Source: an uncultured Eubacteriales bacterium (GTDB lineage Bacteria > Bacillota > Clostridia > Oscillospirales > Oscillospiraceae). Taken from it: DNA of 29,150 nt. Location: contig USHP01000001.1 of the NCBI GenBank assembly GCA_900554625.1, positions 1 to 29,150 on the forward strand, read 5' to 3'. How positions within the stretch are numbered: position 1 is the stretch's first letter; the number at the start of each line of letters is the position of its first letter. The notes under the pieces are model-generated. The model ran no database searches, had not been told where the DNA came from, and was given only the letters and a program-made list of their open reading frames with translations. The position numbers were made by a program, and so were the translations under genes. This document shows positions 15,739 to 24,049 of the stretch, in pieces.

Positions 15739-16275
15739 ATGGAAAAACTGGAACTGTACGTCCCAAAACTGAAAGATATGTGGTTCTGTCAGAAGATGAC
15801 CTCCGATCCGGAAACCATGTCCTACAACGCAAATTGGGATGTTGACTATGACGGATACCACCGGGACACCGGCTGTGTCGATTACCCGGACGAGTCGCTG
15901 CCCGGCTGGCATGCCTGGTGGGTGGGACATGAGCCGGAGCGTTTCTATGCCTATATCAAACGCTGCTCCGATGGGGAATGGCTGGGGGATGTGAACTTCC
16001 ACTATACACCCGAAAAGGATTGGTGGGATATGGGCATCGTGATTTATGCTCCCTTCCGTGGTAAGGGATACGCCGTTCCGGCGCTGAAGCTGATGCTTGA
16101 CCATGCGTTCCGTGTCTGCGGCATTTCCAGAATCCACAATGACTTTGAACTTGCCCGGAACGAAGTAGCTGCATGGGAAACCCACCGCAAGGCAGGTTTC
16201 CGGGAACTGGGCGTGGAGGATGGATTTCTGCAAATGATGATTACAAAAGAGGACTATTTCCGGGACAATCCGTAA
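15739..16275 (+). CDS. GNAT-family N-acetyltransferase
   Basis: A 178-residue protein of the GNAT fold, related to the RimJ/RimL-type Acetyltransf_3 group. Residues around 92-110 read WDMGIVIYAPFRGKGYAVP, the beta-4/pyrophosphate-loop region that binds acetyl-CoA. Further on, the pattern ARNEVAAWETHRKAGFRELG is the usual alpha-4/beta-6 motif. GAGGTAAG lies just before the ATG, overlapping the end of the MFS gene. The acceptor substrate cannot be read from the sequence. The N-terminal part has many aromatic and acidic residues and is less typical. Confidence 0.85.
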   Translation: MEKLELYVPKLKDMWFCQKMTSDPETMSYNANWDVDYDGYHRDTGCVDYPDESLPGWHAWWVGHEPERFYAYIKRCSDGEWLGDVNFHYTPEKDWWDMGIVIYAPFRGKGYAVPALKLMLDHAFRVCGISRIHNDFELARNEVAAWETHRKAGFRELGVEDGFLQMMITKEDYFRDNP

Positions 16276-16300
16276 TTTTGCAAATCTGTGAGGACAAACC

Positions 16301-16525
16301 ATGATTTTACTGGAAACCAATCGTCTGCGGTTGAGAAATCTTCTTTCCCGGGATGCCGATGAGATGTTGGATTAGCGCAATACGGAAGTCTGCGCCCGGT
16401 TTCAAAAAGGGCAGGCAAAAGACCCTGCCGGAATTCCAGTCCCAGGCTTTCGGAAAGTGGGTTACAAAGCAAACGGAAGAAGAATTTTTGCAGGTAACGC
16501 AGAAGCCCTGAACTGGATTCGATAG
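16301..16525 (+). pseudogene. Remnant of a third GNAT acetyltransferase gene
   Basis: From ATG at 16301 the reading is MILLETNRLRLRNLLSRDAD, a textbook GNAT N-terminus, then EMLD and an in-frame TAG at 16373-16375. The sequence RNTEVCARFQKGQ continues in the same frame. Beyond about 16420 the frame probably shifts: the next frame gives EFQSQAFGKWVTKQTEEEF. The reading ends at TAG 16523-16525, where acetyl-CoA motifs should still follow. A stop, a likely frameshift and a missing C-terminal half mark it as decayed. Confidence 0.75.
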
Positions 16526-16560
16526 CCATATCAACGAGAATTGAAAGGGACATGCACAAC

Positions 16561-17019
16561 ATGGTCATCGAGCAAATTGAAAATAGCAACGAGAAAGAAC
16601 AAATCGCAAGACGGATACTGGAAGATCTGCCGGATTGGTTTGGCCTGGAACAGAGCCGGGAAACCTATATCCGGGAAAGCAAAGACCAGTCCTTCTTTGC
16701 CGCTGTGGAGGGTGCCGAAATACTGGGCTTTCTATGCCTGAAGGAAACCGGAAGGGATACCCTGGAACTGAGCGTAATGGGCGTACTGAAAGAATACCAT
16801 CATCGAGGAATCGGACGAAAACTCTTTGAAACGGCAAGAAACTTTGCCAAAGAAAAGGGGTATTCCTTTTTGCAGGTAAAGACGGTCCAGATGGGTCGCT
16901 ACCGGGAATATGACGCAACGAATGCCTTTTATCTCAGTCTGGGATTTAAGGAATTGGAAGTTTTCCCCACGCTGTGGGACCCATGGAACCCTTGCCAGAT
17001 CTATGTAATGGCGCTGTAA
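16561..17019 (+). CDS. GNAT-family N-acetyltransferase
   Basis: A 152-residue acetyltransferase (155 if the earlier ATG at 16552 is used). I prefer 16561 because AAGGGA lies 10 bases before it but only one base before 16552. The acetyl-CoA binding motif A appears as GVLKEYHHRGIGRKLFE, with the R/Q-x-x-G-x-G/A signature as RGIGRKL. The AFYLSLGFKELEV segment is the usual beta-6/alpha-4 end. Such short GNATs modify small molecules or antibiotics, but the target is unknown. It follows the GNAT remnant and ends before a bidirectional terminator. Confidence 0.88.
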   Translation: MVIEQIENSNEKEQIARRILEDLPDWFGLEQSRETYIRESKDQSFFAAVEGAEILGFLCLKETGRDTLELSVMGVLKEYHHRGIGRKLFETARNFAKEKGYSFLQVKTVQMGRYREYDATNAFYLSLGFKELEVFPTLWDPWNPCQIYVMAL

Positions 17020-17047
17020 CGGAGTTCCTCCTGCCAAAGAACAATAA

Positions 17048-17090
17048 AAAACGTGGAACAAGATTTCTCCTGTTCCACGTTTTCTTTTTT
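17048..17090. terminator. Bidirectional terminator between GNAT gene and rnfB
   Basis: A 13-bp stem (17048-17060 with 17071-17083) with an A run on the left and a T-rich run on the right (TTTCTTTTTT). It ends the plus-strand GNAT gene and the minus-strand rnf operon. Confidence 0.9.
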
Positions 17091-17095
17091 ACTGT

Positions 17096-17971
17096 TTACG
17101 CCTGAATTACCGGGCCGTTCCGGGACTGAACCACCGGATCACCCAGCTGCTCTACCTTGGAGTCCTTAATCAGATGCTTGGGGCAAACCGTGGCGCACAG
17201 ACCGCAGTTGGTACACTTGCTGTAGTCGATGGTGGCCAGGTTGTTTTCCACAGTGATGGCCTCGTTGGGGCAGATTTTCTTGCACAGGCCGCAGCCGATA
17301 CAGCCGACGGTGCAGCTGCGGGTGGTGACGGCGCCCTTGGCAAGAGATGCGCAGGCAATGACCACATTCCGGTCCGGCTCCACCGGCACAATCAGATGCC
17401 GGGGACATACGGTAGCACAGGCCATACAGCCCACGCACAGGTCCTCGTCCACATGGGCAACACCGTTGACGATCTTCATGGCGCCGTACTTACAGGCCTT
17501 CACGCAGCTGCCGTAACCCAGGCAGCCGTACTTACAGGACAGTGGACCGCTGCCGCCGACCTTGGAAGCTGCCAGACAGTTCTTGAAGCCTTCGTAGTTG
17601 GCCTTGACCTTGGCACCCTTGGTCAGGTTGCCGTCGGCGTCGTAAATCTTTTCACCGGAGCAGCGCACCAGGGCAACCTTCCGGGTGACGGTCTGGGCCT
17701 TCACGCCCATAATGGCAGCCATGGCCTGGGCGCAGTCGTTGCCGCCGGAGGCGCACTTGCCGATTTCCGCCTCACCGTTGAACACGGCTTCTGCGTAAGC
17801 GCCGCAGCCGGCATAGCCGCAGCCGCCGCAGTTGGCGCCGGGCAGACACTCGTTCAGCTGATCCAGCCGGGGGTCGCTCTCTACATAGAATACCTTGGAA
17901 GCGGCAGCCAGAACCAGACCGAAAATCAGGCCCAGGCCGCCCAGAATTGCAACCGCAATCAAAATTTCCAT
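17096..17971 (-). CDS. rnfB: Rnf complex iron-sulfur subunit RnfB
   Basis: RnfB takes electrons from reduced ferredoxin and passes them into the membrane Rnf complex. The 291-residue protein has an N-terminal membrane anchor (residues 3-25), then a [4Fe-4S] domain with Cys48, Cys51, Cys56 and Cys73 (NCGGCGYAGCGAYAEA). Several ferredoxin-type CxxCxxC repeats follow, including CVGCMACATVCP, CIGCGLCKKICP and CTNCGLCATVCP, which can hold multiple [4Fe-4S] clusters. It is the last gene of the operon, 13 bases after rnfA, with AAGGAGG before the ATG, and ends just before a bidirectional terminator. Confidence 0.96.
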   Translation of the reverse strand: MEILIAVAILGGLGLIFGLVLAAASKVFYVESDPRLDQLNECLPGANCGGCGYAGCGAYAEAVFNGEAEIGKCASGGNDCAQAMAAIMGVKAQTVTRKVALVRCSGEKIYDADGNLTKGAKVKANYEGFKNCLAASKVGGSGPLSCKYGCLGYGSCVKACKYGAMKIVNGVAHVDEDLCVGCMACATVCPRHLIVPVEPDRNVVIACASLAKGAVTTRSCTVGCIGCGLCKKICPNEAITVENNLATIDYSKCTNCGLCATVCPKHLIKDSKVEQLGDPVVQSRNGPVIQA

Positions 17972-17984
17972 TCTTTCGCCCTCC

Positions 17985-18563
17985 TTAGAAAATGCTCAGA
18001 CCGGAGAAGCCCATGAAGGAAAGAGCCAGCAAACCGGCGGCAATCAGCGCGATGGGGAAGCCCTTGAAGCACTCGGGGCACTCGCTTCTGTTCACCCGTT
18101 CCCGGATGGAAGCGAACAGCACAATGGCCAGGGTGAAGCCCAGACCACCGGCAGCGCCGTTGATAGTGCTCAGCAGGAAGTTGTAGCCCTGCTGCACGTT
18201 CACCAGAACCACGCCCAGCACGGCGCAGTTGGTGGTAATCAGAGGCAGGAACACGCCCAGAGCTTTGTACAGGGCGGGAACGCTCTTTTTCAGGAACATT
18301 TCCACCACCTGCACGATGGAGGCAATGGCTAGAATGAATACCACCGTCTGCATGTACTCCAGATTCAGGGCGATGAGGATCAGGTTAATGCCATAGCAGG
18401 CGGCAGAGGCCAGAGCCATGACGAAGGTAACCGCCAGACCCATGCCCAGAGCGGTGTCGATTTTCTTGGACACGCCCATGAAGGGGCAGATGCCGTAGAA
18501 CTTCACCAGAATGAAGTTCTGGGTCAGCAAAGCGCTGATGAGAATACCCAAAATCGCTTCCAT
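17985..18563 (-). CDS. rnfA: Rnf complex membrane subunit RnfA
   Basis: A 192-residue membrane subunit of the ion-pumping ferredoxin:NAD+ oxidoreductase. It has six predicted hydrophobic segments and the paired conserved motifs [19 protein letters not shown] and [13 protein letters not shown], each with a cysteine that in solved Rnf/Nqr structures helps hold a membrane [2Fe-2S] cluster with RnfE. Its ATG overlaps the rnfE stop (TAATG), so the two homologous membrane subunits are translationally coupled. Confidence 0.97.
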   Translation of the reverse strand: MEAILGILISALLTQNFILVKFYGICPFMGVSKKIDTALGMGLAVTFVMALASAACYGINLILIALNLEYMQTVVFILAIASIVQVVEMFLKKSVPALYKALGVFLPLITTNCAVLGVVLVNVQQGYNFLLSTINGAAGGLGFTLAIVLFASIRERVNRSECPECFKGFPIALIAAGLLALSFMGFSGLSIF

Positions 18564-19207
18564 TATTTGGCAGCCTCCTTCTTCTTATTCTTGATATCCA
18601 AATGCTTCATCAGCCATTGAGAACCGGCGATGACGAAGCCCAGGGTCAGGAAGCCGCCCACAGGCATGACCATCTGCATGGCGGGGAACTGGGAAGGAAT
18701 CAGACGGATGCCTTCGCCGCCGTTGAGCAGACCGCCGCCAAAGGTGCCGTTGCCCAGCAGTTCCCGGATGACGCACATAATCACCAGAGCCAAGGTGTAG
18801 CCGATGCCCTGGCAGATGCCGTCCACGGCGGAAGCCAGCACGGTATTCTTGGAGGCGAAGCCCTCTGCCCGGCCCAGGATGATGCAGTTAACCACGATCA
18901 AAGGGATGAACACGCCCAGGCTCTGGCTCAGAGCAGGGATGAAGGCCTTCAGCAGCAGGTCAACCACGGTGACAAAGCCGGCGATGATGGTGATGTAAGC
19001 AGCAATACGGATTTGAGAGGGGATGAAGTTCCGCAGTGCGGCAATGAGAATATTGGAGCAGGTCAGAATAGCGGTAACCGCCAGACCCATGCCGATGCCG
19101 TTAAACAGGCTGGTGGTGATGGCCAGGGTGGAGCACATGCCCAGCAGCTGCACGGTAACCGGGTTCTTGGTCAGCAGACCTTCCCGGAATTGTCTTTTGA
19201 AATTCAT
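18563..19207 (-). CDS. rnfE: Rnf complex membrane subunit RnfE
   Basis: A 214-residue membrane subunit homologous to RnfA. The [19 protein letters not shown] and [13 protein letters not shown] segments carry the conserved cysteines that face those of RnfA. It lies 11 bases after rnfG and overlaps rnfA by one base. A long C-terminal lysine-rich tail ([10 protein letters not shown]) is seen. The protein length and topology match RnfE/NqrD. Confidence 0.97.
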   Translation of the reverse strand: MNFKRQFREGLLTKNPVTVQLLGMCSTLAITTSLFNGIGMGLAVTAILTCSNILIAALRNFIPSQIRIAAYITIIAGFVTVVDLLLKAFIPALSQSLGVFIPLIVVNCIILGRAEGFASKNTVLASAVDGICQGIGYTLALVIMCVIRELLGNGTFGGGLLNGGEGIRLIPSQFPAMQMVMPVGGFLTLGFVIAGSQWLMKHLDIKNKKKEAAK

Positions 19208-19218
19208 ACGCTACCTCC

Positions 19219-19773
19219 TTAGCCCAGATTCCCGGCGCAGGCCAGGGCGGCGTTGACGCCGGAGCAGACAGCCCGGGAGGTGATGGTGGCGCCGGTGAGG
19301 GCATCCACCTCGCCGCCGTCCTTGGTCACGGACACCGAGCCGGATTTTCCAACAAACTGACCCCGGAAGGCTTCACCGGCAGCGGTGGAAGCGGCAGCCA
19401 CAGCGCCCAGGCCGGAGGTTTCGGTGTGGGACACAATGGAGATGCCCAGAACCTTTCCTTCCAGATCCACGCCCACCATCATAGTGATGGTGTTGTCGAA
19501 GCCGCTGGGGGTAACTTCAAAGGCATAGCCGTTTGCGCCGGCGTAGACCTTGCTTACCAGGCCGGTGTCATCGGTAAAGTCGGTGATTTCCTTGTCAAAG
19601 CCGCCAGGCAGCACCGCTTCAATGGCCTGCTGGGTCTTTTCCGCGTTGAGCTGGGCGATTTTCGGAGCAGTGATGGCGTTGACTCCGGCCAGAGCCACGG
19701 CAACCACCGAGGTAATAATCAGCAATGTCAGGGCCAGCCGAAGCACGTATTTTGCAGTTGTTTCGGTTTTCAT
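19219..19773 (-). CDS. rnfG: Rnf complex FMN-binding subunit RnfG
   Basis: RnfG carries covalently bound FMN on the outer side of the membrane. The 184-residue protein has one N-terminal membrane segment (about 11-31) and the flavinylation motif TGATITS (160-166), with the FMN attached to Thr163 by analogy to known RnfG/NqrC proteins. The upstream stretch SHTETSGLGA is also conserved. Its ATG overlaps the rnfD stop (TAATG). The FMN transferase ApbE that modifies it is not in this window. Confidence 0.95.
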   Translation of the reverse strand: MKTETTAKYVLRLALTLLIITSVVAVALAGVNAITAPKIAQLNAEKTQQAIEAVLPGGFDKEITDFTDDTGLVSKVYAGANGYAFEVTPSGFDNTITMMVGVDLEGKVLGISIVSHTETSGLGAVAAASTAAGEAFRGQFVGKSGSVSVTKDGGEVDALTGATITSRAVCSGVNAALACAGNLG

Positions 19774-20768
19774 TATTTGGCCGCCTCCTTCCTGGGAGCG
19801 CCGAACTTCACGGGACGGCCGATTCTGTCCAGCAGCACCACGCAGCAGTTCATAACCAGAATGGCGTAGGAAACGCCTTCATTGTAGCCGCCGAAGTAGC
19901 GGATCATCACGGTCAGCACGCCGCAGCCCACGCCGTAGACGATCTGACCCAGCTTGGTCACCGGGGAGGTGACGTAGTCGGTGGCCATGAAGATGGCGCC
20001 CAGCATCAGGCCGCCGCCGCATACCTGTGCGCACATCCAGGCAATGCGGTCATTGCCCAGGGGGAACAGAAAGGTCAGCACAGCCACGGTGCCGATGTAA
20101 GCTACAGGAATCCGGGGGGTGATGACCTTGCGAACCAGCAGATATCCGAAGCCAATCAGCAGCAGCAGGGCAGAGGTTTCGCCCAGACAGCCGCCTACAT
20201 TGCCCAGGAACATGTCTGCAATGGAATCGGTGGGCATCATGCCCTGGTGCATGTTGGCCAGGGGAGTAGCGGAGGTGACGATGTCCGCGGTGGACAGCAG
20301 GCCAGGCGCATTTTCGTAGCCTACGCTCACCCAGGTGTTCATAATCACCGGCCAGCTGAACAGGAAGGCACGACCGGCCAGAGCGGGGTTGACGATGTTC
20401 TTGCCGAGACCGCCGAAGAGCATCTTGACGATGACAATGGCGAACAGGGCGCCCAGAATGATGGTCCAGTAGGGGATGGTCACCGGGCAGACAAAGGCCA
20501 GCAGCACGCCGGTGACACAGGCGGACAGGTCGTAGATTTTGCAGTGGGCCTTGGTAATCTTACAGTAAGCCCACTCAAAGAACACGCATGCAGCCACGCT
20601 CACCAGCGTCACAGCCAGTGCCCGGAAGCCGAAGAAATAAATGCCTCCCAGCAGGGCAGGGGCCAGGGCGATGAGGACGTCGCGCATAATGGTCTGGGTG
20701 GTGATGGGGGTGTGGGCGTGGGGGGAGCTGGAAATGGTCAGCTCATAAAAATATTTCATCTGTGCCAT
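19773..20768 (-). CDS. rnfD: Rnf complex membrane subunit RnfD
   Basis: A 331-residue membrane subunit with covalent FMN. Several hydrophobic segments are seen, and the FMN site is probably TSATPL with Thr168, aligned to the SGAT motif of RnfD/NqrB. The motif NPALAGRAFLFSWPV is conserved. The gene lies 15 bases after rnfC with GGAGGGGGAG before its ATG, and is coupled to rnfG by a one-base overlap. Confidence 0.95.
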   Translation of the reverse strand: MAQMKYFYELTISSSPHAHTPITTQTIMRDVLIALAPALLGGIYFFGFRALAVTLVSVAACVFFEWAYCKITKAHCKIYDLSACVTGVLLAFVCPVTIPYWTIILGALFAIVIVKMLFGGLGKNIVNPALAGRAFLFSWPVIMNTWVSVGYENAPGLLSTADIVTSATPLANMHQGMMPTDSIADMFLGNVGGCLGETSALLLLIGFGYLLVRKVITPRIPVAYIGTVAVLTFLFPLGNDRIAWMCAQVCGGGLMLGAIFMATDYVTSPVTKLGQIVYGVGCGVLTVMIRYFGGYNEGVSYAILVMNCCVVLLDRIGRPVKFGAPRKEAAK

Positions 20769-20783
20769 AGTTTCTCCCCCTCC

Positions 20784-22106
20784 TTACTTCTTCGCCGCAG
20801 CGGCGGCGTTGCGGATGTGCTGTTTGCCCACCCGGAAGCCCAGAACCAGAGGAACGCTGGCGGGGCAGGTGTAGGCGCAGCAGCCGCACTCGATGCAGTC
20901 CATGATGTTGTTGGCCTTCATGTCCTCCACGTCGCCGGACTGTATCGCCTTGTACATCAGTACCGGCATCAGCTTCATGGGGCAGGCATCGATGCACTTG
21001 CCGCAGCGCAGGCAGTGGGGCTCTTCCACCGCAAATTCATTGCGCTTGCCCAGCACCGTCACGGCGTTGACGCCCTTGATGGTGGGAACATTCAGGTCAT
21101 ACTGGGCAGTGCCCATCATGGGGCCGCCGGAGAGAACCTTGTAAGGATTCTCGCTGTGGCCGCAGGCTTCCAGCAGATCGTTGAAGGCGGTGCCGATGGG
21201 AACCAGCAGGTTCTTCGGCTCCATGATGATGTCGCCGGAAACGGTGACGATCCGGGAAATCAGGGGCATGCCGTCATAGACCACGTCATGGATGGCCTTG
21301 CAGGTAGCGGCGTTGAACACGGCGCAGCCCACTGCGGCGGGCAGACCGCCGGAGGGAACTTCCCGTCCGGTGATGGCGTAGATCAGCTGCTTTTCTGCGC
21401 CCTGGGGGTACTTGGCAGGCAGAATGTCCACGCTGATACCGTCGGAAGCGTCCAGGTTGGCAATCAGGGACTTGATGGCCTCGGGCTTGTTGTCCTCAAT
21501 GCCGATGTGGCCTTCCTTCAGACCGAAGATTTTCATAATGATCTTCAGACCGGAGATCAGCTCCGCCGGATGCTCCCGGCACAGCCGGTCATCGGCAGTT
21601 ATGTAGGGTTCACACTCGCCGGCATTGATAATGACGGTATCTACTTTGCCGATACCGCCGGAGAGCTTGACATGGGTGGGGAAGGTAGCGCCGCCCATAC
21701 CGACGATGCCGCCTTCGTGAATAATATCGATCAGCTCTTCCACGCTCAGGGCATCCACCTGTTCCTGGGTGCGCTTGTGGATGTCGGGGCACAGGGTGTC
21801 CAAGTGATCGTTTTCGATGACTACACTCATCATGGTGGTGCCGCTGGTATGGGCTCTGGCCTCGACAGCCTTGACCTTACCGGAAACGGAAGAATGAACA
21901 GGAACACACAAGCCCTGGTTGTCACCGATTTTCTGACCTACGGTAACCAGATCCCCTTTTTTCACCAGGGGCTTGCAGGGGGCGCCGATATGCTGGGACA
22001 TGGGGATAACCACGATATCCGGAGCAGGGAATACCTGGGTTTCCTTGTCACAAGCGTACCACTTATTTTCTTTGGGATGGACCCCTCCGAAAAAAGAAAA
22101 CGCCAT
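20784..22106 (-). CDS. rnfC: Rnf complex NADH-binding subunit RnfC
   Basis: RnfC is the soluble subunit where NAD+ is reduced. The 440-residue protein contains a flavin/NADH-binding core (VGMGGATFPTHVKLS and NAGECEPYITADDRL, as in Nqo1-like proteins), a beta-grasp SLBB-like region, and two ferredoxin motifs, CLRCGKCIDAC (365-375) and CIECGCCAYTC (404-414). It is first in the operon, behind AGAGGTGA and its own promoter. The order C-D-G-E-A-B is that of clostridial and acetogenic Rnf operons. Confidence 0.97.
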   Translation of the reverse strand: MAFSFFGGVHPKENKWYACDKETQVFPAPDIVVIPMSQHIGAPCKPLVKKGDLVTVGQKIGDNQGLCVPVHSSVSGKVKAVEARAHTSGTTMMSVVIENDHLDTLCPDIHKRTQEQVDALSVEELIDIIHEGGIVGMGGATFPTHVKLSGGIGKVDTVIINAGECEPYITADDRLCREHPAELISGLKIIMKIFGLKEGHIGIEDNKPEAIKSLIANLDASDGISVDILPAKYPQGAEKQLIYAITGREVPSGGLPAAVGCAVFNAATCKAIHDVVYDGMPLISRIVTVSGDIIMEPKNLLVPIGTAFNDLLEACGHSENPYKVLSGGPMMGTAQYDLNVPTIKGVNAVTVLGKRNEFAVEEPHCLRCGKCIDACPMKLMPVLMYKAIQSGDVEDMKANNIMDCIECGCCAYTCPASVPLVLGFRVGKQHIRNAAAAAKK

Positions 22107-22162
22107 AGTTACTTCACCTCTTTCAAAATTCGCGGAACCAAGCCGCTTGTATTACGTATCCT

Positions 22163-22191
22163 ATCATAACCCAGGAATCGGAATTTGTCCA
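22163..22191 (-). promoter_or_regulatory. Promoter of the rnf operon
   Basis: On the minus strand TGGACA (22186-22191), a 17-base spacer and TATGAT (22163-22168) lie about 57 bases before the rnfC ATG. The leader would be about 50 bases, too short for a large riboswitch. Confidence 0.75.
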
Positions 22192-22485
22192 CCAGTTTTT
22201 AGATAAGATTGACAAAAAGTGTGGTATAAAACTATTCATATCGATACAATAAGATGGAATAAATTCAATCTTAGCCCTATTACCCCTCAGAGGCATGGTA
22301 AATCAAAAGCACTGGGGCAGGGGGATGGCTCCGCTGTTATCTGGCAGCCACCAAGGAAAACCGGGTAAAAAACGTGCAAGATTATCCTTTATAATTACCA
22401 AATAACATAAAATATCACAAACCAGAAAAAGAAAACTGTGCTACCATGTTGACAATTTAATATATTACGAAAGGAAATCATAAAA
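22192..22485 (+). other. Intergenic stretch with inverted repeats, function unknown
   Basis: Almost 300 bases without a credible gene lie between the divergent rnfC promoter and the methyltransferase gene. An imperfect hairpin at 22250-22274 (TAAGAT with ATCTTA at its base) and a second at about 22323-22352 (TGGCT with AGCCA, extended by GG/CC around a bulge) are visible. A plus-strand TTGACA at 22209-22214 has only a poor -10 partner. If transcription starts there, the next gene has a long structured leader. I could not match it to a known riboswitch consensus. Confidence 0.4.
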
Positions 22486-23496
22486 ATGAACATGAAGCAA
22501 TGGTTGGAAGATCTGAAAAACGCGCCCTGCAAGAAGGCATTGCCGGTATTGTCCTTTCCCTGCATCCGTCTGATGGGGATTTCCGTCCGGGAACTGATTG
22601 CCGACAGCGACCTGCAGGCCAAGGGCATGAAGCTGGTGGCAGACCGGGTGGATGCCGCTGCTTCGGTGAGCATGATGGACCTTTCTGTGGAGGCGGAGGC
22701 CTTCGGCGCCCGGATTCAGGTCAGTGATGACGAAGTGCCTACTGTGGTAGGAGCCCTGGTTACCGATGAGGAGGCTGCCCAGGCCCTGGCAGTTCCTGCC
22801 GTGGGTGCCGGACGGACGGGAAAATATGTCCAGGCCATTGAAAAGGCCTGCAAGCTCATCACCGACCGGCCTGTGTTTGCGGGCATTATCGGCCCCTTCT
22901 CCCTGACGGGACGGCTGATGGACGTGACGGAAGCCATGGTCAACTGCTACGAAGAGCCGGACATGGTGCATCTGATTCTGGAAAAGGCCACGGAATTTCT
23001 GATTGCCTATGCCAAGGCCTACAAAGCGGCGGGGGCCAACGGTATCGTGATGGCGGAGCCGCTGGCGGGACTGCTTTCCCCGGACATGGCCCAGGAATTT
23101 TCCGAGCCCTATGTCAGACAGATTGTGGAAGCGGTGCAGGATGACAATTTCCTGGTGATTTACCACAACTGTGGCGACAATACGGTGCGGATGATCGACT
23201 CCATTCTGCGAACCGGTTCGGCGGCGTACCATTTCGGCAACTCCATCTCCATGAAGGAAATGCTGGAAAAAGTGCCCCAGGACATTGTGGTCATGGGCAA
23301 CGTAGACCCGGCGGCCCAGCTGCGCAACGGTACCCCGGAATCCGTCCGGGCAGAAACTTTGTCCATTTTGAGAGAGTGCGGCAGCCATTCCAATTTTGTG
23401 ATTTCTTCCGGCTGCGACATTCCCCCGGCAAGTCCCTGGGAAAATATTGATGCATTCTTTGCAGCGGTGGAAGAATATTACCACCCGGCACAATAA
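22486..23496 (+). CDS. Uroporphyrinogen-decarboxylase family methyltransferase (MtaA/CmuA-like)
   Basis: A 336-residue protein of the URO-D fold. Members of the MtaA/MtbA/CmuA branch move a methyl group between a corrinoid protein and a thiol or tetrahydrofolate-like acceptor, using zinc. The ligand set is visible: His227 and Cys229 in YHNCGDN, and Cys310 in SSGCDIPP. These are absent from true uroporphyrinogen decarboxylase, so haem synthesis is unlikely. AAAGGAA precedes the ATG at 22486; an ATG two codons on is possible. No corrinoid protein or substrate-specific methyltransferase is adjacent, which is unusual for the group. It stands alone between rnf and a convergent gene. Confidence 0.85.
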   Translation: MNMKQWLEDLKNAPCKKALPVLSFPCIRLMGISVRELIADSDLQAKGMKLVADRVDAAASVSMMDLSVEAEAFGARIQVSDDEVPTVVGALVTDEEAAQALAVPAVGAGRTGKYVQAIEKACKLITDRPVFAGIIGPFSLTGRLMDVTEAMVNCYEEPDMVHLILEKATEFLIAYAKAYKAAGANGIVMAEPLAGLLSPDMAQEFSEPYVRQIVEAVQDDNFLVIYHNCGDNTVRMIDSILRTGSAAYHFGNSISMKEMLEKVPQDIVVMGNVDPAAQLRNGTPESVRAETLSILRECGSHSNFVISSGCDIPPASPWENIDAFFAAVEEYYHPAQ

Positions 23497-23502
23497 AAAG
23501 AA

Positions 23503-23522
23503 GGTGAGGCGAAAGCCTCACC
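23503..23522 (-). terminator. Terminator with GAAA tetraloop overlapping a stop codon
   Basis: An 8-bp stem closed by a four-base GAAA loop on the plus strand lies between two convergent genes. On the minus strand it is followed by TTCTTTTTATT. The stop codon of the minus-strand gene (23518-23520) lies inside the stem, and the methyltransferase stop is 7 bases before it. Confidence 0.75.
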
Positions 23523-23919
23523 CTTGACTGTATTTTGCAGCGGGCATCAGCTTGTCCAGCCCGCCGTCTACCAGCCGGTACATGCCCATGGCCGCCATCC
23601 CCACCGGCACCCACAGGGCAGTAAACCGGGGACAGATCTGGCCCATCAGGTTCCCCGGCTGGTCCCGGTAGTCCCAAACCCGGTAGTCCCGGTTCACCAC
23701 AAGTCCGGTGAGCAGCTCCACCGCGGTAATCACCCCGGCGCTGCATCCGGCCCGGACACTCTGGGGCAGGGAGAGCCGGTCCATCTGCCCCAGCAGCAGG
23801 TAGCACAGCCCTCCGGCGCCGAACATGCTGATGTGGCTGCGGCGGCGGTAGAGCAGTTCCAGCCCCACATAAGCGCTGCCGCCGATGCAGAACTGGGTCA
23901 ATTTCTTCGTCAAATCCAT
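23518..23919 (-). CDS. CmpB-type putative ABC transporter permease (PF06541 family)
   Basis: A 133-residue membrane protein. The segments ELLYRRRSHISMFGAGGLCY, VITAVELLTGLVVN and VWDYRDQPGNLMGQICPRFT, followed by aliphatic W-containing helices, match the small family annotated as ABC_trans_CmpB (type IV permease-like); its true function is not established. About four hydrophobic segments are seen. It overlaps its own terminator and has no ATPase neighbour. The downstream side is the convergent methyltransferase gene, and the tRNA promoter diverges on the other side. Confidence 0.8.
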   Translation of the reverse strand: MDLTKKLTQFCIGGSAYVGLELLYRRRSHISMFGAGGLCYLLLGQMDRLSLPQSVRAGCSAGVITAVELLTGLVVNRDYRVWDYRDQPGNLMGQICPRFTALWVPVGMAAMGMYRLVDGGLDKLMPAAKYSQG

Positions 23920-23978
23920 GCAGTTTCACCTCAAGGAAAGGATTCCCAATTTTTCATGAAAAAACCGGAAAATTTCTC

Positions 23979-24007
23979 TTGACAAATGACCCTACCTTGG
24001 ATATAAT
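23979..24007 (+). promoter_or_regulatory. Consensus sigma-A promoter of the tRNA pair
   Basis: TTGACA (23979-23984), a 17-base spacer and TATAAT (24002-24007) form a perfect consensus promoter, as expected for stable RNA, about 43 bases before the first tRNA. Confidence 0.92.
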
Positions 24008-24049
24008 AATGAAGCTGATTTCGGCTGTGCCGGAATCGTTGACCATCAT

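Noticed and set aside
16373..16375. In-frame TAG in the GNAT remnant as possible recoding
   Set aside because: No pyrrolysine genes or readthrough signals are visible, and a second frame break and missing C-terminus point to decay.
19725..22169. Plus-strand open frame of 814 codons opposite the rnf operon
   Set aside because: It lies across several well-identified rnf genes and has the His/Gly/Gln-rich composition of a shadow frame, with no ribosome site or motifs.
23211..23218. AACCGGTT inside the methyltransferase gene
   Set aside because: It lies within codons for Arg-Thr-Gly-Ser, far from the LacI locus, and lacks the flanking bases of the two operators; chance is enough.
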